From CAYSRC01 sp964446385 (lineage in GTDB: Bacteria > Bacillota > Clostridia > Oscillospirales > Ruminococcaceae): a stretch of DNA of 64,000 nt. The position numbers and the translations under genes were made by a program. Where the stretch lies: assembly GCA_964446385.1 (NCBI GenBank), contig CAYUOH010000003.1:124001-188000 (forward strand). Direction: 5' to 3'. The notes beneath the pieces are model-generated. The model made no database searches. It was not told where the DNA came from and saw nothing but the letters and a program-made list of their open reading frames with translations. This document shows, in pieces, positions 26,071 through 35,132 of this stretch (positions are counted from its first letter, which is position 1; each line of letters starts with the position of its first letter).

Positions 26071-26170
26071 AAAGAAAAATAGGCATAGCCGGTACACTCA
26101 TACCAAACTATGCCTATATTTTCCCGGGATTGTTAATCCCTATGACGCACCCTCAAACGGGCGCTTTAAA
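26071..26170 (-). repeat. composite 3'-end repeat, copy A (after pckA)
   Basis: Read leftward, just after the pckA stop: a stretch related to AAAGCGCCC, a small hairpin (GGGATT 26126-26131 with AATCCC 26135-26140), then a terminator-type hairpin (ATAGGCATAG/CTATGCCTAT, 26079-26088 and 26108-26117) followed by T-rich sequence. Two similar copies lie after unrelated genes at 39381 and 57115, in the same orientation to their host gene. It probably serves as the pckA terminator. Confidence 0.75.
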
Positions 26171-26181
26171 TTTAGCAGGAA

Positions 26182-27786
26182 TTAGAGCTGAGGACCGGCT
26201 GCGACAAGGGCTTTACCGGCTTCGTTTGTCTCATACTTGGCGAAGTTCTTGATAAAGCGGGAGGCAAGATCCTTTGCCTTGGTTTCCCATTCATTTACAT
26301 CGGCGTATGTATCGCGGGAATCAAGAATTGCGCTGTTAACACCATTCAGGCTGGTGGGTACTTCGAGGTCGAAGTAAGGGATCTTCTTTGTGGGAGCGTT
26401 GTTGATACTGCCGTCAAGGATGGCGTCGATTATGCCGCGGGTATCTTTGATGGAGATACGCTTGCCTGAACCGTTCCAACCGGTGTTGACCAGGTATGCC
26501 TTGGCGCCGGCCTTTTCCATCTTCTTCAGGAGCTCTTCAGCATATTTTGTGGGATGCAGCTCCAGGAAAGCCTGACCGAAGCAGCTTGAGAAGGTAGGTG
26601 TGGGCTGCGTGATGCCGCGCTCTGTACCGGCGAGCTTTGCAGTGAACCCACTCAGGAAGTAATACTTGGCCTGGTCAGCTGTCAGGATTGAAACAGGGGG
26701 CAGTACGCCGAAAGCGTCAGCGGAAAGGAAGATTACGTTCTTGGCATCGGGGCCTTCGGAAACAGGACGAACGATGTTTTTAATATGGTTGATAGGATAG
26801 CTTACGCGGGTGTTCTCTGTGACGCTATCGTCAGCAAAATCTATCTTGCCATCTTCGGCTACGGTTACGTTCTCGAGAAGAGCGTTGCGCTTAATGGCGT
26901 TGTAGATGTCTGGTTCGGAGTCTTTGTCAAGGTTGATAACCTTGGCATAGCATCCGCCCTCGAAGTTGAAGACACCGTTGTCGTCCCAGCCGTGCTCGTC
27001 ATCGCCGATGAGAAGGCGCTTGGGATCGGTCGAAAGAGTTGTTTTACCTGTGCCGGAAAGGCCGAAGAACAGAGCTGTGTTCTTGCCGTCCATATCGGTG
27101 TTGGCGCTGCAGTGCATGCTAGCCATACCGCGGAGAGGCAGATAATAGTTCATCATGGAGAACATACCCTTCTTCATTTCGCCGCCGTACCAGGTATTGA
27201 GGATAACGCTCTCGCGTTCAGTCAGGTTGAACATAGCGACCGTCTCAGAATTGAGGCCTAGCTCCTTGTAGTTCTCTACCTTGGCCTTGCTGGCATTATA
27301 AATAACGAAATCGGGCTCAAAGTCAGCAAGCTCTTCTTTGGTGGGCATGATAAACATGTTCTCAACGAAGTGTGCCTGCCAAGCAACCTCAACTATAAAA
27401 CGGATAGCCATTCGGGTATCCTTGTCGGTGCCGCAGAATCCGTCAACAACAAAAATCTTTTTGTTGGAGAGCTCGTTAAGGGCGATTTCCTTGCAGACTT
27501 TCCATGTCTCGGGAGATGCGGGATGGTTATCGTTGGGATATCCGGGAGAATTCCACCAAACTGTGTCCTTGGATGTCTCGTCGAAAACGATAAATTTGTC
27601 CTTGGGGGAACGTCCGGTGTAAATGCCGGTCATTACGTTAACCGCTCCAAGCTCGGTAACCTTACCAACCTCATAGCCTTCAAGGTCGGATTTGGTTTCT
27701 TCCGCGAAAAGGACCTCGTAGGAGGGGTTGTGCAGAATTTCCGTGGTGCCTTTAATGCCGTACTTTTCAAGATTTAGTTTTGACAT
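26182..27786 (-). CDS. pckA: phosphoenolpyruvate carboxykinase (ATP)
   Basis: A 534-residue cytoplasmic enzyme interconverting oxaloacetate + ATP and PEP + CO2 + ADP. Family landmarks are intact: G-R-S-P-K-D-K-F near residue 60, the kinase P-loop GLSGTGKTTLS, metal/ATP-binding GDDEHGWDD with FNFEGGCYAK, and a C-terminal NTGWNGSGKRI. In anaerobes it commonly runs in the ATP-forming, CO2-fixing direction toward succinate, or in gluconeogenesis. AAGGAG precedes the ATG. It has its own promoter (27880-27907) and ends in repeat copy A; divergent from the MFS array. Confidence 0.97.
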   Translation of the reverse strand: MSKLNLEKYGIKGTTEILHNPSYEVLFAEETKSDLEGYEVGKVTELGAVNVMTGIYTGRSPKDKFIVFDETSKDTVWWNSPGYPNDNHPASPETWKVCKEIALNELSNKKIFVVDGFCGTDKDTRMAIRFIVEVAWQAHFVENMFIMPTKEELADFEPDFVIYNASKAKVENYKELGLNSETVAMFNLTERESVILNTWYGGEMKKGMFSMMNYYLPLRGMASMHCSANTDMDGKNTALFFGLSGTGKTTLSTDPKRLLIGDDEHGWDDNGVFNFEGGCYAKVINLDKDSEPDIYNAIKRNALLENVTVAEDGKIDFADDSVTENTRVSYPINHIKNIVRPVSEGPDAKNVIFLSADAFGVLPPVSILTADQAKYYFLSGFTAKLAGTERGITQPTPTFSSCFGQAFLELHPTKYAEELLKKMEKAGAKAYLVNTGWNGSGKRISIKDTRGIIDAILDGSINNAPTKKIPYFDLEVPTSLNGVNSAILDSRDTYADVNEWETKAKDLASRFIKNFAKYETNEAGKALVAAGPQL

Positions 27787-27879
27787 TATTTATCTCCTTC
27801 TAAAAAAAATAAACATAAATATGGGCGGAGCCGGAGCCTTTATTGAGAAAACTCCAAACTCCCCTTTTTGCTAGGTATA

Positions 27880-27907
27880 ATAATATACCATGGTTGTAAA
27901 TTGTCAA
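27880..27907 (-). promoter_or_regulatory. probable sigma-A promoter of pckA
   Basis: On the minus strand a consensus TTGACA (27907-27902) is followed after 16 nt by TATTAT (27885-27880), roughly 95 nt upstream of the pckA start. This leaves a leader of moderate length with no recognisable riboswitch. Confidence 0.6.
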
Positions 27908-28004
27908 TCTGAGTAAATAAAATTCGCCGTTTATCCAATTAAAATATTAAAATTATCGCAAAGATTATACATTATCACATTTATTATATAATGCATTATT
28001 AATA

Positions 28005-28033
28005 TTTACTATAATTCACTAATATGAGATAAT
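28005..28033 (+). promoter_or_regulatory. probable promoter of MFS gene 1
   Basis: TTTACT (28005-28010), 17-nt spacer, GATAAT (28028-28033), about 90 nt before the first MFS gene. The same TTTACT-N17 layout precedes the second and third MFS genes. Confidence 0.5.
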
Positions 28034-28124
28034 AACTAAATTGTAAATTAGTAATAAAGTAAAGTTCAAAGTCCGTTGAAAGCAAGTTATTAAAATAAGA
28101 AATATCTTTCGGGAGAATCGCATT

Positions 28125-29378
28125 ATGCTTCATAAACTATTTCATTTTGACAAAGAGCATCCACGTACCCCGTGGATATTTTACATTTTTTATTTCGTGG
28201 TATTCTGCGGAGGCGCCGTACAGGGCAGCTTTTTGTCCCTCTACCTAAAGGATGTCGGTGTTCCCACCGCGTCAATCAGTCTTCTGAATGGTATCCTGCA
28301 GATACTGTCTCTTATCTTCCTTCCTATCATCGGCCGAATAGCTGACCGCGCCTCGTCCAAAAATATAGTAATGACAATCGGTTATGTCATCACAATCATT
28401 TCCCTATTCCTTTTCACCCGGATTCAGAACGTTCTGCTGATATGCATCCTCAGAATTATGTACGGTCTGATTGCCACACCCATTATGAGCGTATATGAGA
28501 CCATCGCCATGGACAGCGCACACAAAAACGGCTGGGAATACCAGCCTATCCGCATGAGCGGTACCATCGGATATTCGATAATGGCCTTCGTATCCGGTTT
28601 TATTCTTTCCGGCAACGTTAAGACTATTTTCCCGGTAATGATTGTCTGTTATACCGCCACATTGGTAATCGGTCTTCTGCTGCCAACTTCTGCCAACGTT
28701 CTTTCTCCTACGAGTGCCATCGCAGTAAATAATCAAGCCGAAAAAGCCAAAAGCGGAAGTGTTTACTCCCTGCTTAAAAACCGTGTTATACGCAACGTAC
28801 TGATAATGTTTTTCATCTTCTCCCTCTGCAGCAGCGCCAACAATAACTTTTTCTCGCTTTACGCCCAAGAACTTGGCGGCGACCTCAAGATGGTCGGTAT
28901 CGCATTTGCCATTCTCGGATTTTCCGAGCTTCCATTCCATCTCGGTCCCGGAAAGAGATGGCTTCAGCGCATCGGAGTTGAGAAATCCATGATTGTCGTA
29001 CTTGCCGTGGGTACCTTCAGATGGCTGATATGCGGTATTACAAATAACGCCACGGTACTGATGTGGACTATGATCCTCAACGGCATCATGCTTGTTCCCG
29101 TTATCATCGGTGTCGCGCAGTTCCTTTATAATGAGGCTCCCGATGGCTTAAAAGTTTCCGCACAGACCTCCCTTCGCTCCTCCGTAAGTGTTGCCGCAAT
29201 GCTTATTTCAGATTTCGGCGGAAGTGCACTGATAAGTTTTTTTACAAATAAAGGACTTATCCCATACAAATACATCTATCTTATTCAAGTTCCTCTTTGT
29301 GCCATCGGCATAATCATCGGCTGGGCTTCTATAAAAAAGGCCGAAAAAGAAAAGTCTATTACTACTCCTGTTGCGTAA
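28125..29378 (+). CDS. MFS transporter, tandem copy 1
   Basis: A 417-residue protein with 12 predicted helices of the major facilitator superfamily, MFS_1-like / sugar-proton symporter type. Conserved points shared by the three copies include F-D-K-E-H-P-R-x-P-W-I at the N-terminus, G-R-x-A-D after helix 2, NGWEYQPIRMSGTIG after helix 4 and LGPGKRWLxRIG in the central loop. The related LacY/nucleoside symporters import sugars or nucleosides; substrate here is unknown. GGGAG precedes the ATG. A weak terminator separates it from copy 2. It is the most divergent of the three by inspection. Confidence 0.87.
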   Translation: MLHKLFHFDKEHPRTPWIFYIFYFVVFCGGAVQGSFLSLYLKDVGVPTASISLLNGILQILSLIFLPIIGRIADRASSKNIVMTIGYVITIISLFLFTRIQNVLLICILRIMYGLIATPIMSVYETIAMDSAHKNGWEYQPIRMSGTIGYSIMAFVSGFILSGNVKTIFPVMIVCYTATLVIGLLLPTSANVLSPTSAIAVNNQAEKAKSGSVYSLLKNRVIRNVLIMFFIFSLCSSANNNFFSLYAQELGGDLKMVGIAFAILGFSELPFHLGPGKRWLQRIGVEKSMIVVLAVGTFRWLICGITNNATVLMWTMILNGIMLVPVIIGVAQFLYNEAPDGLKVSAQTSLRSSVSVAAMLISDFGGSALISFFTNKGLIPYKYIYLIQVPLCAIGIIIGWASIKKAEKEKSITTPVA

Positions 29379-29472
29379 AAAACGAATTATGCCTGCGGCA
29401 TATGAAATACTGCAGAACGCGATGAAATTTACTATCGCGGATGAAATATTACTGCGGAAAATAAGGTATGAT

Positions 29473-29500
29473 AAAAGGGTTTCCTTCGGGGAGCTTTTTT
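29473..29500 (+). terminator. weak intrinsic terminator between MFS copies 1 and 2
   Basis: AAAAGGGTTTCC and GGGAGCTTTTTT pair around a TTCG loop with several G-T pairs; the right arm ends in a T6 run. It may allow partial read-through. Confidence 0.55.
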
Positions 29501-29521
29501 ATATAATTTCAACAATTATCG

Positions 29522-29550
29522 TTTACTATTATTGTTAATTGTGTAATAAT
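29522..29550 (+). promoter_or_regulatory. probable promoter of MFS gene 2
   Basis: TTTACT (29522-29527), 17-nt spacer, AATAAT (29545-29550), 49 nt before the ATG. The block is nearly the same as that before copy 3, including the spacer start ATTATT and the spacer end GTGT. Confidence 0.55.
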
Positions 29551-29599
29551 AAATGGATCGAAATAACTATCGAAAAGAAACATATCGGGAGTTTGAAAA

Positions 29600-30874
29600 A
29601 TGATTCAGAAAATTTTACATTTTGACAAGGAAAATCCGCGTTCCCCTTGGATTTTCTACATCTTCTACTTTGTAGTATTTTTCGGCAACGCCATCCAGGG
29701 AAGCTTCCTCTCCGTTTACCTTAACGAGATGGGCATCGCCGCAGGGACTATAGCCGTTCTCAACGGTATCCTGCAGCTTCTGTCCCTGATTTTCCTACCT
29801 ATTATGGGTCGTATCGCCGACAACGCCCCTACCAAAAACATAGTAATGACTGTCGGATATCTTATAACCATCGCTTTCCTGTTCATTTTCACACAGGTTC
29901 AGAACCTTTTCCTGATCTGTTCCCTTCGAATACTATACGGTCTGCTTTCAATGCCCCTCATGAGCATTTACGAAACAATCACCTTTGATACCATCACAAA
30001 AAAAGGCTGGGAATACCAACCCATCCGTATGAGCGGTACCATCGGATTCTCCATTATGGCCCTTGCCTCCGGCTACCTGCTCAAGGGCAACATCAAAACC
30101 ATCTTTCCGATAATGATTGCCGGATATGCCGCTACTATAATGATCGGTTTGTTTATGCCTACATCCAGGAAAGTCATAACCCGACCCATCGCCGACAACC
30201 AGAAAGCCGAAAAGGCCAAGGGTGTAAGCGTATATTCTCTGCTTAAAAATCGTAAAATTCGCAACGTGCTTACTATGTTCTTCATCTATTCTCTTTCCAG
30301 CTCTATGAATATGAACTTCTTCTCGCTGTACGCCAGAACCCTGGGCGGCGACCTCAAGATGCTCGGATTTGCTAATGCTATCCTCGGATTCTCCGAACTT
30401 CCCTTCCATCTCGGTCCCGGAAAGAGATGGCTTAAACGCATCGGTGTTGAGAAATCCCAGCTTGTAGTTCTTGCCGTCGGTATTTTCAGATGGATAATCT
30501 GCGCCATCACAAAGAATGCCGTCGTCCTTATGTGGACGATGATTCTCAACGGTATCATGCTGGTACCCTCCGCTATCGGTATGGCCGAGTTCCTTTACAA
30601 AGAGTCCCCTGATGGGCTGAAGGTTACGGCTCAGACATCCCTTAGATCCTCTGTAAGCGTTGCAGCAATGCTGATTGCCGATTTCGGCGGAAGCGTACTT
30701 ATTACCCTCTTAAGCAGTAAAGGACTCGTCCCCTACAAGTACATTTATCTGACCCTTATTCCCATCTCCGTCATCGGCCTTATTATAGGCTATACCTCAA
30801 TGAAGAAGGGTGAAAAAGAGGATGCTGCCCTCACAGCTAACGCTGCTTCCGAAGAACCCGCTCCTGCAGAATAA
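29600..30874 (+). CDS. MFS transporter, tandem copy 2
   Basis: A 424-residue, 12-helix MFS protein. It is very similar to copy 3 through most of its length (both have GNAIQGSFLSVYLNEMGIA and YSLSSSMNMNFF) and somewhat less so to copy 1. The C-terminal tail is acidic and alanine-rich and is the most variable part. It has its own promoter, GGGAG ribosome binding site and terminator, so each copy can be expressed independently. Substrate is unknown; the fucose-isomerase-like and esterase genes elsewhere in the window make a sugar plausible but do not prove it. Confidence 0.87.
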   Translation: MIQKILHFDKENPRSPWIFYIFYFVVFFGNAIQGSFLSVYLNEMGIAAGTIAVLNGILQLLSLIFLPIMGRIADNAPTKNIVMTVGYLITIAFLFIFTQVQNLFLICSLRILYGLLSMPLMSIYETITFDTITKKGWEYQPIRMSGTIGFSIMALASGYLLKGNIKTIFPIMIAGYAATIMIGLFMPTSRKVITRPIADNQKAEKAKGVSVYSLLKNRKIRNVLTMFFIYSLSSSMNMNFFSLYARTLGGDLKMLGFANAILGFSELPFHLGPGKRWLKRIGVEKSQLVVLAVGIFRWIICAITKNAVVLMWTMILNGIMLVPSAIGMAEFLYKESPDGLKVTAQTSLRSSVSVAAMLIADFGGSVLITLLSSKGLVPYKYIYLTLIPISVIGLIIGYTSMKKGEKEDAALTANAASEEPAPAE

Positions 30875-30891
30875 AAAACATTGAAATATCC

Positions 30892-30920
30892 AAGGCTTCC
30901 TTCAGGAAGCCTTTTTTTGA
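30892..30920 (+). terminator. intrinsic terminator after MFS copy 2
   Basis: AAGGCTTCC (30892-30900) pairs with GGAAGCCTT (30905-30913) around TTCA, followed by a T-run. Confidence 0.88.
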
Positions 30921-30934
30921 TTTACCATCTATAG

Positions 30935-30963
30935 TTTACTATTATTAGTTAATGTGTAATAAT
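30935..30963 (+). promoter_or_regulatory. probable promoter of MFS gene 3
   Basis: TTTACT (30935-30940), 17-nt spacer, AATAAT (30958-30963), 69 nt before the ATG and only about 15 nt after the terminator of copy 2. It is a near-duplicate of the copy 2 promoter. Confidence 0.55.
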
Positions 30964-31032
30964 ATCAAGGTTATGTAAATTTGTACGAGCTCTAAATGTT
31001 ATGAAAAGAAAAAATCCGGGAGAATTGCAAAC

Positions 31033-32277
31033 ATGCTTCAAAAGATTTTTAACTTTGATAAGGAACATCCGCGTTCCCCGTGGATATTCTTTATATTTTA
31101 CTTTGTCTATTACTTCGGTAACGCCATCCAGGGAAGTTTCCTTTCCGTTTATCTTAACGAAATGGGTATTGCCCCCGAAACTATCGCTGTTCTCAACGGC
31201 ATATTGCAGCTTTGTTCTCTGGTATTCCTGCCTATTATGGGACGTCTTGCCGACAACGCCCCCACGAAAAATATGGTTCAGCTTATCGGATTCGGCCTGA
31301 CCATTGTTTTCCTTTTTATGTTTACAATAGTACAGAATCTGTTTTTAATTTGCGTGCTCAGAATTCTGTTCGGACTTCTGGCCACCCCTCTTATGACCGT
31401 CAATGAGACAATCGCCATGGACCATTCCCGCAGAAACGGCTGGGAGTATCAGCCAATCCGTATGAGCGGTACGATCGGTTTTTCCATTATGGCTCTCGTA
31501 TCCGGATATCTGATTAAAGGTGACATAAAGACCATCTTCCCGCTAATGATCGCAGGCTATGTTCTTACTATCATTATCGGGCTTATGCTTCCCACCTCCG
31601 CAAAAGTTGAAAGACCTGCTCCTGCCCCCGGTGAGGAAATAGCCGACAAGAAAAAAGGCAATGTTTATGTCCTTCTGAAGAAACGTCAGATACGCAACGT
31701 TCTGATAATGTTCTTCATCTACTCGCTCTCCAGCTCCATGAATATGAACTTCTTCGCTCTTTATGCCAGAAATCTCGGCGGAGACCTCAAGCTTCTTGGT
31801 TTCTCCAACGCTATTCTGGGCTTCTCTGAGCTTCCCTTCCATCTCGGCCCCGGCAAGAGATGGCTGAAGCGAATCGGCGTAGAAAAATCCATGATGGTTG
31901 TGCTTGCCGTCGGTATTTTTAGATGGGCCATCTGCGCCTTCACAAAGAGCGCAACTGTTCTGATGTGGACAATGATTCTCAACGGCATCCAGCTTGTTCC
32001 CGTTGTTATCGGCCTTGCCCAGTTCCTGTTTGATGAAGCCCCCGAAGATATGAAGGTTACCGCCCAGACCTCGCTCCGTTCCACCGTAAGTGTTGCGGCT
32101 ATGTTGATTGCCGATTTCGGCGGTGGCATCCTAATAAGTCTTTTCAACAACATAGGTCTCAACCCCTACAAATACAATTACCTCTTGTTGATTCCTATCA
32201 GCATCATCGGTCTCGTTGTAGGCTACATCTCCATAAAAAAAGGTGAAAAAGCCGAGGCACTGGCCACTCAGACATAA
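31033..32277 (+). CDS. MFS transporter, tandem copy 3
   Basis: A 414-residue, 12-helix MFS protein, closest to copy 2. The central cytoplasmic loop between helices 6 and 7 differs in length and composition (a PAPAPGEE insert), and the region after helix 4 reads NETIAMDHSRRNGWEYQP. The conserved charged motifs (GRLAD, LGPGKRW) are intact, so it is likely functional. GGGAG precedes the ATG at a spacing similar to the other copies. A strong terminator closes the array. Substrate unknown. Confidence 0.87.
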   Translation: MLQKIFNFDKEHPRSPWIFFIFYFVYYFGNAIQGSFLSVYLNEMGIAPETIAVLNGILQLCSLVFLPIMGRLADNAPTKNMVQLIGFGLTIVFLFMFTIVQNLFLICVLRILFGLLATPLMTVNETIAMDHSRRNGWEYQPIRMSGTIGFSIMALVSGYLIKGDIKTIFPLMIAGYVLTIIIGLMLPTSAKVERPAPAPGEEIADKKKGNVYVLLKKRQIRNVLIMFFIYSLSSSMNMNFFALYARNLGGDLKLLGFSNAILGFSELPFHLGPGKRWLKRIGVEKSMMVVLAVGIFRWAICAFTKSATVLMWTMILNGIQLVPVVIGLAQFLFDEAPEDMKVTAQTSLRSTVSVAAMLIADFGGGILISLFNNIGLNPYKYNYLLLIPISIIGLVVGYISIKKGEKAEALATQT

Positions 32278-32298
32278 CTTTAATATATGTTAAATATC

Positions 32299-32334
32299 AG
32301 GAAGGTCTCCTTTTCCGGGAGACCTTCCTTTTTT
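32299..32334 (+). terminator. intrinsic terminator after MFS copy 3
   Basis: AGGAAGGTCTCC (32299-32310) pairs with GGAGACCTTCCT (32318-32329), followed by T residues. Confidence 0.9.
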
Positions 32335-32546
32335 GCTCATACTTGAAAAATTTCTTCTATATAGTAAAGTGTTAAACAATGTATAATATAAATAATATAT
32401 ATTTTCGTGCCCTGTATTGTTAGTGATTAACGATTACCCGTTTACCGAGTGCACCTCCCTTTTTACCTGTTGTTGAGTATTAAACAAAGCCATAATTAAA
32501 GTCTTGAAGACATAGTATTTCTATTGTGTTTAGGAGAGTTAAATAC

Positions 32547-33035
32547 ATGCAAGAGTTTTATTTTAAGCTTATTGATGACGGTAGTCATTGTATCATGGGG
32601 TATAAGGGTGATGAGGCGGAGGTTGTGATTCCGGATAACAGAAATATAACAGTTCTTTATGACAATCTATTTGCAAGACATAAGGAAATCACTTCGGTTC
32701 ATATCCCCGATTCGGTTACTGATCTTGGGGAGTTTTTGTTTGACGGGTGCGAAAATCTCCGTCATATTAAGCTTCCTTCCAGTCTGAAAAGTATATGGGG
32801 ATATACTTTCTGCCGCAGTAGTATTGAGGAAATAGTACTGCCTGATAAACTGACTGCCCTTCCTCCATTTGCATTTAAAGACTGCAAGAACCTTAAGAGA
32901 GTTATTTGCGGTACTGGGATGGCGCAGATTCATTCATGGGTGTTTAGCGGATGTGATCAACTTAAAGAGGTTGTTTGTAGTCCAAATGTGAGGATCAGTT
33001 CGGAAGCATATAAAACTAAAGTGTTGAATACTTGA
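32547..33035 (+). CDS. BspA-type leucine-rich-repeat protein
   Basis: A 162-residue protein with a short N-terminal segment and about four to five repeats of the BspA type: I-x-x-V-x-I-P-D-S-V-T-x-L-G-x-x-x-F-x-G-C-x-N-L and variants from about residue 45 to the end. It has no signal peptide and is probably cytoplasmic. ATG at 32547 fits the AGGAG at 32533 better than an upstream start at 32526. BspA-like LRR proteins mediate protein-protein contact, and short intracellular versions are frequent in gut Clostridia. Nothing in the neighbourhood fixes a role. Confidence 0.8.
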   Translation: MQEFYFKLIDDGSHCIMGYKGDEAEVVIPDNRNITVLYDNLFARHKEITSVHIPDSVTDLGEFLFDGCENLRHIKLPSSLKSIWGYTFCRSSIEEIVLPDKLTALPPFAFKDCKNLKRVICGTGMAQIHSWVFSGCDQLKEVVCSPNVRISSEAYKTKVLNT

Positions 33036-33185
33036 TGAATTTCGGCATTAATATAAATAGTTATGAGGAAGTTGATCACTCAACATTATCATCGGTATAA
33101 CAAGGCTGTAATATTCTGAGAAAATATTTTAAAGAACGTTGTTGAAAAGCCCCTGGGGATTGAGTAGGTTAAAGGTGATAGGATA

Positions 33186-33854
33186 ATGGATAAAATATCA
33201 TTATTGTTAAATGCAAATCAGAAAAAAGACTATTTTGAATACTATGCGAGAGAGGTTCTTATCACTCTCATACCCAAAGAATTTGATAATCTGCTAAATA
33301 GAGACAAACCAGACCTGCAGGATCATATAAGGAGTATTGGCGTAGAGGTTACACGCGCCGATCTGGACAATGAACTTTATGCATTTTCGCCCCAGGACCG
33401 ATTGTTTGATTCAAAGAGCGACCTAGATAATGCTATAAATGAACTTAAGAGCCTCGGTTTTTCTCCGGAAATTGAGAAAACGGAAATCGATCAAATTGAC
33501 GTTCCTCTTTCATCATTGACATGCGGGCTTTTGGTAGAAGCTTCAAAGAATAAAATACAAAAGCTAAATAATACAGGAGATGACACAGTATTCGAGTACG
33601 AATATTTCCAGCATTTCAGGCTCTTTATCTATACCACAGACTTTGAAAATAGCGGTAGATTTTTGCATGAATTAATGGAATTGGTTGTTGAAGCTCAGAT
33701 TAACTTTGTACGAAAATATGAGATTATTTATGTATACAGTGAATACTTTGGGCTTTGGGTTTGTGACTTGGTAACTATGCAGGTACACGAATATCCGATA
33801 ACAGATAAGCAAATAAAACAGTGCAAATTAATAGCTTTAGGAAAGATATACTAA
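33186..33854 (+). CDS. hypothetical protein with nuclease-like D-x8-GVEVT core
   Basis: A 222-residue soluble protein that I do not recognise. It opens with Y-Y-A-R-E-V-L-I-T-L-I-P-K-E-F-D-N-L and then KPDLQD followed eight residues later by GVEVTRA. A D-x-n-E-V spacing of this kind is seen in PD-(D/E)xK nuclease-fold proteins, though the lysine position is not clear. The rest is mixed alpha/beta. The base composition is more AT-rich than the housekeeping genes nearby, suggesting an accessory origin. AAAGGTG precedes the ATG. The flanks 33036-33185 and 33855-34053 hold nothing I can identify. Confidence 0.6.
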   Translation: MDKISLLLNANQKKDYFEYYAREVLITLIPKEFDNLLNRDKPDLQDHIRSIGVEVTRADLDNELYAFSPQDRLFDSKSDLDNAINELKSLGFSPEIEKTEIDQIDVPLSSLTCGLLVEASKNKIQKLNNTGDDTVFEYEYFQHFRLFIYTTDFENSGRFLHELMELVVEAQINFVRKYEIIYVYSEYFGLWVCDLVTMQVHEYPITDKQIKQCKLIALGKIY

Positions 33855-34053
33855 TTGGGAGGATGTTGTCCACAAAATAAAATGCCTATGATACACCTTG
33901 GAAACGGTATATAAACTTGATATTGAGTTGTACTGCCCTAAGGCATGGTATGACAGAAAAGTGTTACCTTGTTATCTGTGTAATATCGTGATAATATGAC
34001 TATAATGAGTGACTTAAGAAATTTGTCATTCATATAAGAAAGAAGGGATAGAT

Positions 34054-34662
34054 ATGAGTAAGATAATCACAATCAGCCGTGAATTTGGCAGTGGTGGACG
34101 AGAAGTCGGAAAGCGTCTTGCGGAAAAGCTTGGCTACGCCTATTATGACAAAGAAGTTATTGAAGCCATCTCCAAAAAGACGGAAATAGCCGAGGACTAC
34201 ATCAATCAAGTACTTGAGCACAGAATTGTATCTTACTATCCGATTTCCATAGCAACGGCTTTTGACGCATTTTCGTTCGATCCGCTTCTTGAAATGAACC
34301 AGAGTATCTATACCGCTCAGATGGAAGTCATCACCAGTCTTGCCATGAAATCAGACTGTGTAATTGTCGGACGCTGCGCCGACCACATCCTTGCCGATTA
34401 TTCGCCGTTGCGTCTTTTCATTTATGCGGATATGGACTCCAAGGTCAAGCGTTGCCGTGAGAGAGCCACCGAGGACGAGAATTTTACCGATCGTGAGCTT
34501 ATAAAAAATATAAAAAATATTGATAAGGGCAGAGCAAATTATTACGAGCAGTTCACCGGCAACAAATGGGGCGATATCGAGAACTATGACCTATGCATCA
34601 ACACCACGAAACTTGATATCAAGAACATCGTCGACGTGATTGCAGCCTATGTCAGCAAATAA
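34054..34662 (+). CDS. cytidylate-kinase-like P-loop protein
   Basis: A 202-residue cytoplasmic protein of the cytidylate_kin-2 family common in Clostridia. The start ITISREFGSGGREVGKRLAEKL holds the glycine-rich nucleotide loop. VIVGRCADHIL and RERATED, the latter in the lid region, are conserved. It lacks some features of canonical Cmk (225 residues), and the real substrate of this family is not established. Good AGAAGGG site before the ATG; followed by a terminator. Probably monocistronic. Confidence 0.85.
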   Translation: MSKIITISREFGSGGREVGKRLAEKLGYAYYDKEVIEAISKKTEIAEDYINQVLEHRIVSYYPISIATAFDAFSFDPLLEMNQSIYTAQMEVITSLAMKSDCVIVGRCADHILADYSPLRLFIYADMDSKVKRCRERATEDENFTDRELIKNIKNIDKGRANYYEQFTGNKWGDIENYDLCINTTKLDIKNIVDVIAAYVSK

Positions 34663-34685
34663 GTAAAATAATCAAACGAGATTTC

Positions 34686-34719
34686 ATGCGCCCATCGGAT
34701 ATCCGGTGGGCGCATTTTT
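34686..34719 (+). terminator. intrinsic terminator
   Basis: ATGCGCCCA pairs with TGGGCGCAT around a self-complementary CGGATATCCG-like centre, then TTTT. It ends the kinase-like gene. Confidence 0.85.
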
Positions 34720-34847
34720 AGTATTTTATGAAGAGCGATAAACCGAGAAAATAATCTTTCTGTAATCAAGTACGAGCATTTCGTGGCATTATTAACAGTT
34801 TTGTTGATTCATTACCATACAATTATGGATGATTTTATAACATTTTG

Positions 34848-34876
34848 TTGATTAACGTCTTTTAGCATGCTATAAT
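34848..34876 (+). promoter_or_regulatory. strong promoter upstream of a short ORF and decayed region
   Basis: TTGATT (34848-34853), 17-nt spacer, perfect TATAAT (34871-34876) preceded by TG (extended -10). The predicted transcript begins near 34883 and includes a GAGGAG/CTCCTC inverted repeat (34889-34894 and 34910-34915) before the short ORF at 34940. Confidence 0.55.
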
Positions 34877-34939
34877 GTAACCGTAGAAGAGGAGAATATA
34901 ACTTATTAACTCCTCAACAACAAAAAGGGGGCGAGTCCA

Positions 34940-35026
34940 ATGGACAGTTTTATCTCACAGCAGATTTTTGATTCATGCGAAAAAAGCAATGAATTTAATA
35001 TGGTCTTCGCTTCTGTGAAAGGTTAA
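34940..35026 (+). CDS. short ORF of 28 codons, possible leader peptide or 5' remnant of a lost gene
   Basis: Opens with ATG behind an AGGGGG site and ends at TAA (35024-35026). The peptide begins MDSFISQQIFDSC and has no recognisable motif. With a strong promoter and good ribosome binding site it could be a real small protein, a leader peptide, or the surviving 5' end of a gene now decayed across 35027-35400. A palindrome ATCATGC-ATA-GCATGAT follows at 35070-35086. Translation is uncertain. Confidence 0.35.
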   Translation: MDSFISQQIFDSCEKSNEFNMVFASVKG

Positions 35027-35132
35027 TAATCCTTTTACGATTCTAAACTTGTCAGTTTATGATACCAGCATCATGCATAGCATGATAGCGCACAAATAGG
35101 GACCTGTTCATTAGGTGAAATCTTTCTCTAGC

